Shown here: piece after piece, positions 62,088 to 64,000 of the stretch
Numbering within the stretch: position 1 is the stretch's first letter
Layout: each line of letters starts with the position of its first letter
Assembly (NCBI GenBank): GCA_023415825.1
Contig: JAEZJF010000018.1
Span: forward strand, 124,001 to 188,000
DNA: 64,000 bases
Source: Bacillota bacterium
Lineage (GTDB): Bacteria; Bacillota; Clostridia; DSM-8532
Reading direction: 5' to 3'
Translations under genes and position numbers: made by a program
The notes under the pieces: model-generated
What the model was told of the DNA's origin: nothing
Databases searched by the model: none
What the model saw: the letters and a program-made list of their open reading frames with translations, nothing else

Positions 62088-64000
62088 TGTCCTTCCCCTT
62101 TCTCCTCTTGCGGCTTCTTTGTGGAAATTTGAAACTTCAGCCTCATATTTCTTCGAGGTTTTATAATGATTCTCTTTGAGACAGGCGTATTTTCCTCCGG
62201 CTCAAAGCTCATGCCTGCAAACCCAGAACGGAGCTGAGGCAATACCTCTATTTCCATGTTGATATCTTTTCCGCTGATATAAATGGGCTCACCGTCATTC
62301 ATGATCTGGATGCAGTCTTTATGTACAATAACCCGCTTTTCCTCGCATTCCTGCACGTGAAGACGGTATTCCAAGCCTTGCTCCGATATTTCTGCCCCAT
62401 TACCCTTGGCAAAAACAGCATCTACGGCTTTCCCGTAATCTGCCTCAAAAAGCAGGTCTTCCTCTCTGGGAACAAAACCGTTTTTATGCACCGGGCATCT
62501 TCCGTAAACGCTGATCTTGCGAATATCGGCCTGAGCAAAGCTGTCTGGCATTTGCACAGCCGCTCCCACCCACATGGTGGTATTGGGCAGGCATTGGAAT
62601 GCCTTATGCTGGGGCATTGTCAAGCGTGCTTCTGCATGGTACTCCCCAAAAATAATGCCACAGACAGGATCGACCCCCGCCTTGTTGAAGTTCTTCCAAT
62701 AAACCGTAATGTTATGCCAGAAATGGGGCTGCACGAAGGGGAGCTCTTTTGAAAAATGGGCAAAAAGCCACCTGCCCTCGCTGTCCTTGAACTTAACTCC
62801 TAGTCTTCCATCCTCCAAGAACCCGATGAACATGGCATTTCCAAACATATATTTAAGATGCTGCCCGATAGAAAACAGCACTGCCGGATGTTCCTCGCTT
62901 TTGGAGGGCAACTTGGAAAGACGGAACTCCAATTGTATGAGCCCCTGGTTGGGATTGAAATTTTTATGGGATTCGTATTGGATATACCCCTCTTTACGCA
63001 AGCACAGGTACTGGCCGTCTTCATCCTGCTTGAGAGACACCTCTTTAGGCGTATGTTTGCGACGGCTCAACTCAATATCTATTGTTTCTTTCTGGCCATG
63101 AAAGACCGAAATTTGCTGCCGGGTCAAAAAGCCTTCTATTTGAAGGACATCCCTGTCTTCAAAGTGGCAGAGCTTTTTTATAACACCCTTGCGGTCCATT
63201 TCACCCCCGCCTGAAGCCGGGCCGTTCGCCTCGGCCAATGGCAGACTGTCCTTGACGGGCGTATTGCAGAACATGGGTCTACCGTTTTTATTAACCACCA
63301 AATCCGGACTGGCATACATCACATTCCCGCGCCTGCCCTGATAAGCCAGAGTCAGCCCATTGCCATAGCAGGTGCGCAAGACGGCCAGCTCTCCGTCCGG
63401 GAACAGCTTTGCCATTTCTTCTGGAGGAGCAAATTTCGGCTTCACCTTCGGATCATACCAAAGATAATCGGTAAATCCGACAGGATAGACAAAACGGTGC
63501 CCGCCCTTGACCTTGTTGCCATAGGCATGCATGCGCCCCGCTACCGGGTTGCTCATGCCGATCCACTGCAAGTAAGGATCATGGGTCAACGAGGCAAAAC
63601 GAAGGAATAAGGCGCCAAATGTGTTGATTTGATAGCCATCCAGCATGTTTTCATTTTTCTCATATAAATCCTTGACCGGAACCTGTCCATCCCCCATATA
63701 GGCATATTTCAGATAACGCACAGGCCATACCATATCCTCATAATGTTCCTTAATGAGGTCCCTGCCCGTCACAAGGCGTAAAGCGTCCAGAAAAATAAAT
63801 TTATAGCGAAAGGCGTACTCAATACTCCAATTGCCATCGGGCTGGTAGGTTCCGTCCTCATCCGCATCATCTGGAAACAGATTGCGTTCATATTTTGCAA
63901 TGACTGTCTTGAGCCAATTATCGGCCTTGGGTTCAATACCGGCGCTAATAAGAGCCAGACAGGCAAGTCCAAAGCCTGCCACGTAAAGGTTGGCATGTCC
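62084..64000 (-). CDS. Heparinase II/III-like protein with LamG-like insert (5' partial)
   Basis: The frame is open to the last base of the window, so the N-terminus is missing; 638 residues are visible. The apparent start at 63982 is an internal GTG. The N-terminal part is a helical toroid (NWSIEYAFRYKFIFLDALRL; DGYQINTFGALFLRFASL). The middle has heparinase-like beta strands (GGHRFVYPVGFTDYLWYD; NVMYASPDLVVNKNGRP). Residues ~350-510 look like a concanavalin/LamG-type jelly roll (GLIQLEFRLSKLPS; HFWHNITVYWKNFN). The gene ends in ATGA overlap with the next lyase. The pair may act on the same polymer in sequence. Confidence 0.7.
   Translation of the reverse strand, partial: GHANLYVAGFGLACLALISAGIEPKADNWLKTVIAKYERNLFPDDADEDGTYQPDGNWSIEYAFRYKFIFLDALRLVTGRDLIKEHYEDMVWPVRYLKYAYMGDGQVPVKDLYEKNENMLDGYQINTFGALFLRFASLTHDPYLQWIGMSNPVAGRMHAYGNKVKGGHRFVYPVGFTDYLWYDPKVKPKFAPPEEMAKLFPDGELAVLRTCYGNGLTLAYQGRRGNVMYASPDLVVNKNGRPMFCNTPVKDSLPLAEANGPASGGGEMDRKGVIKKLCHFEDRDVLQIEGFLTRQQISVFHGQKETIDIELSRRKHTPKEVSLKQDEDGQYLCLRKEGYIQYESHKNFNPNQGLIQLEFRLSKLPSKSEEHPAVLFSIGQHLKYMFGNAMFIGFLEDGRLGVKFKDSEGRWLFAHFSKELPFVQPHFWHNITVYWKNFNKAGVDPVCGIIFGEYHAEARLTMPQHKAFQCLPNTTMWVGAAVQMPDSFAQADIRKISVYGRCPVHKNGFVPREEDLLFEADYGKAVDAVFAKGNGAEISEQGLEYRLHVQECEEKRVIVHKDCIQIMNDGEPIYISGKDINMEIEVLPQLRSGFAGMSFEPEENTPVSKRIIIKPRRNMRLKFQISTKKPQEEKGEGQ

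Noticed and set aside
1..64000. UGA reassigned to Trp or Gly in this genome
   Set aside because: Many intact genes end at TGA (for example 9638, 12294, 18122 and 46591) and Trp is written TGG throughout, so only two isolated TGA codons are odd.
1..64000. CRISPR arrays, tRNA or rRNA genes, insertion sequences
   Set aside because: No direct-repeat array, tRNA cloverleaf or transposase sequence was seen on either strand.

Overview
The window looks like a chromosomal segment of an anaerobic, carbohydrate-using member of the Clostridia (Bacillota). The basis is strong AGGAGG-type ribosome binding sites with frequent TTG/GTG starts, ferredoxin-linked 2-oxoacid oxidation, a three-subunit molybdenum hydroxylase, a RACo-type corrinoid activator, a LarA homologue, PocR- and YesN-type AraC regulators, and an LplB/LplC-type sugar ABC importer with no ATPase gene of its own. 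Genus cannot be assigned from the sequence alone. No rRNA, tRNA, CRISPR array, insertion sequence or phage gene was recognised. Both ends cut through genes.

Layout. (1) 1-2.5 kb: 2-oxoacid:ferredoxin oxidoreductase alpha (5' cut off) and beta, closed by a terminator. (2) 2.6-8.5 kb, minus strand: a five-gene catabolic operon with an amidohydrolase, an (alpha/alpha)6 glycosidase-like protein, two nitrilase-superfamily proteins (one lacking the usual Glu) and a GPH sugar symporter. An AraC remnant lies upstream. (3) 8.8-15.4 kb, plus strand: a ZIP metal transporter, then a terminator-type attenuator, then a xanthine-dehydrogenase-like molybdenum hydroxylase (large, FAD and 2Fe-2S subunits), a membrane protein, a MocA-like nucleotidyltransferase broken by an in-frame TGA, and a P-loop NTPase. 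(4) 15.3-16.8 kb: glutamate racemase and a hypothetical protein. (5) 17.3-35.7 kb: a sugar locus framed by two AraC regulators. Its minus-strand genes encode two permeases, two binding lipoproteins, a VOC protein, a TIM-barrel isomerase, a large beta-helix/propeller protein, a fucose-isomerase-like enzyme, a class II aldolase, an MFS transporter broken by an in-frame TGA, and a PfkB kinase. This reads as import, polymer or glycoside processing, then isomerase-kinase-aldolase catabolism.

(6) 35.7-42.3 kb: a GntR regulator diverges from an unusual set: HypB, an 893-residue Fe-S/FAD/NAD oxidoreductase, HypA, a polytopic membrane protein and an AIM24-family protein. No hydrogenase or urease gene is present. 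(7) 42.4-46.6 kb: sirtuin, DUF421 membrane protein with a small partner, and an AraC regulator divergent from a GH4 alpha-galactosidase. (8) 46.7-64 kb: a PocR-AraC regulator, RACo, DUF1638 protein, four SIS-domain paralogues in two tandem pairs, a NodB-like protein with a changed metal motif, a DegT aminotransferase, a UroD/MtaA-like protein, an M55 D-aminopeptidase, a LarA homologue and two heparinase II/III-like proteins. This last block resembles catabolism of an unusual, probably uronate-containing and perhaps amino- or methyl-substituted, glycan.

The strongest candidates for something undescribed are the hydrogenase-less HypB/oxidoreductase/HypA/membrane cluster and the SIS-pair/LarA/lyase/corrinoid-activation cluster. 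Two otherwise intact genes interrupted only by in-frame TGA codons also deserve a check.
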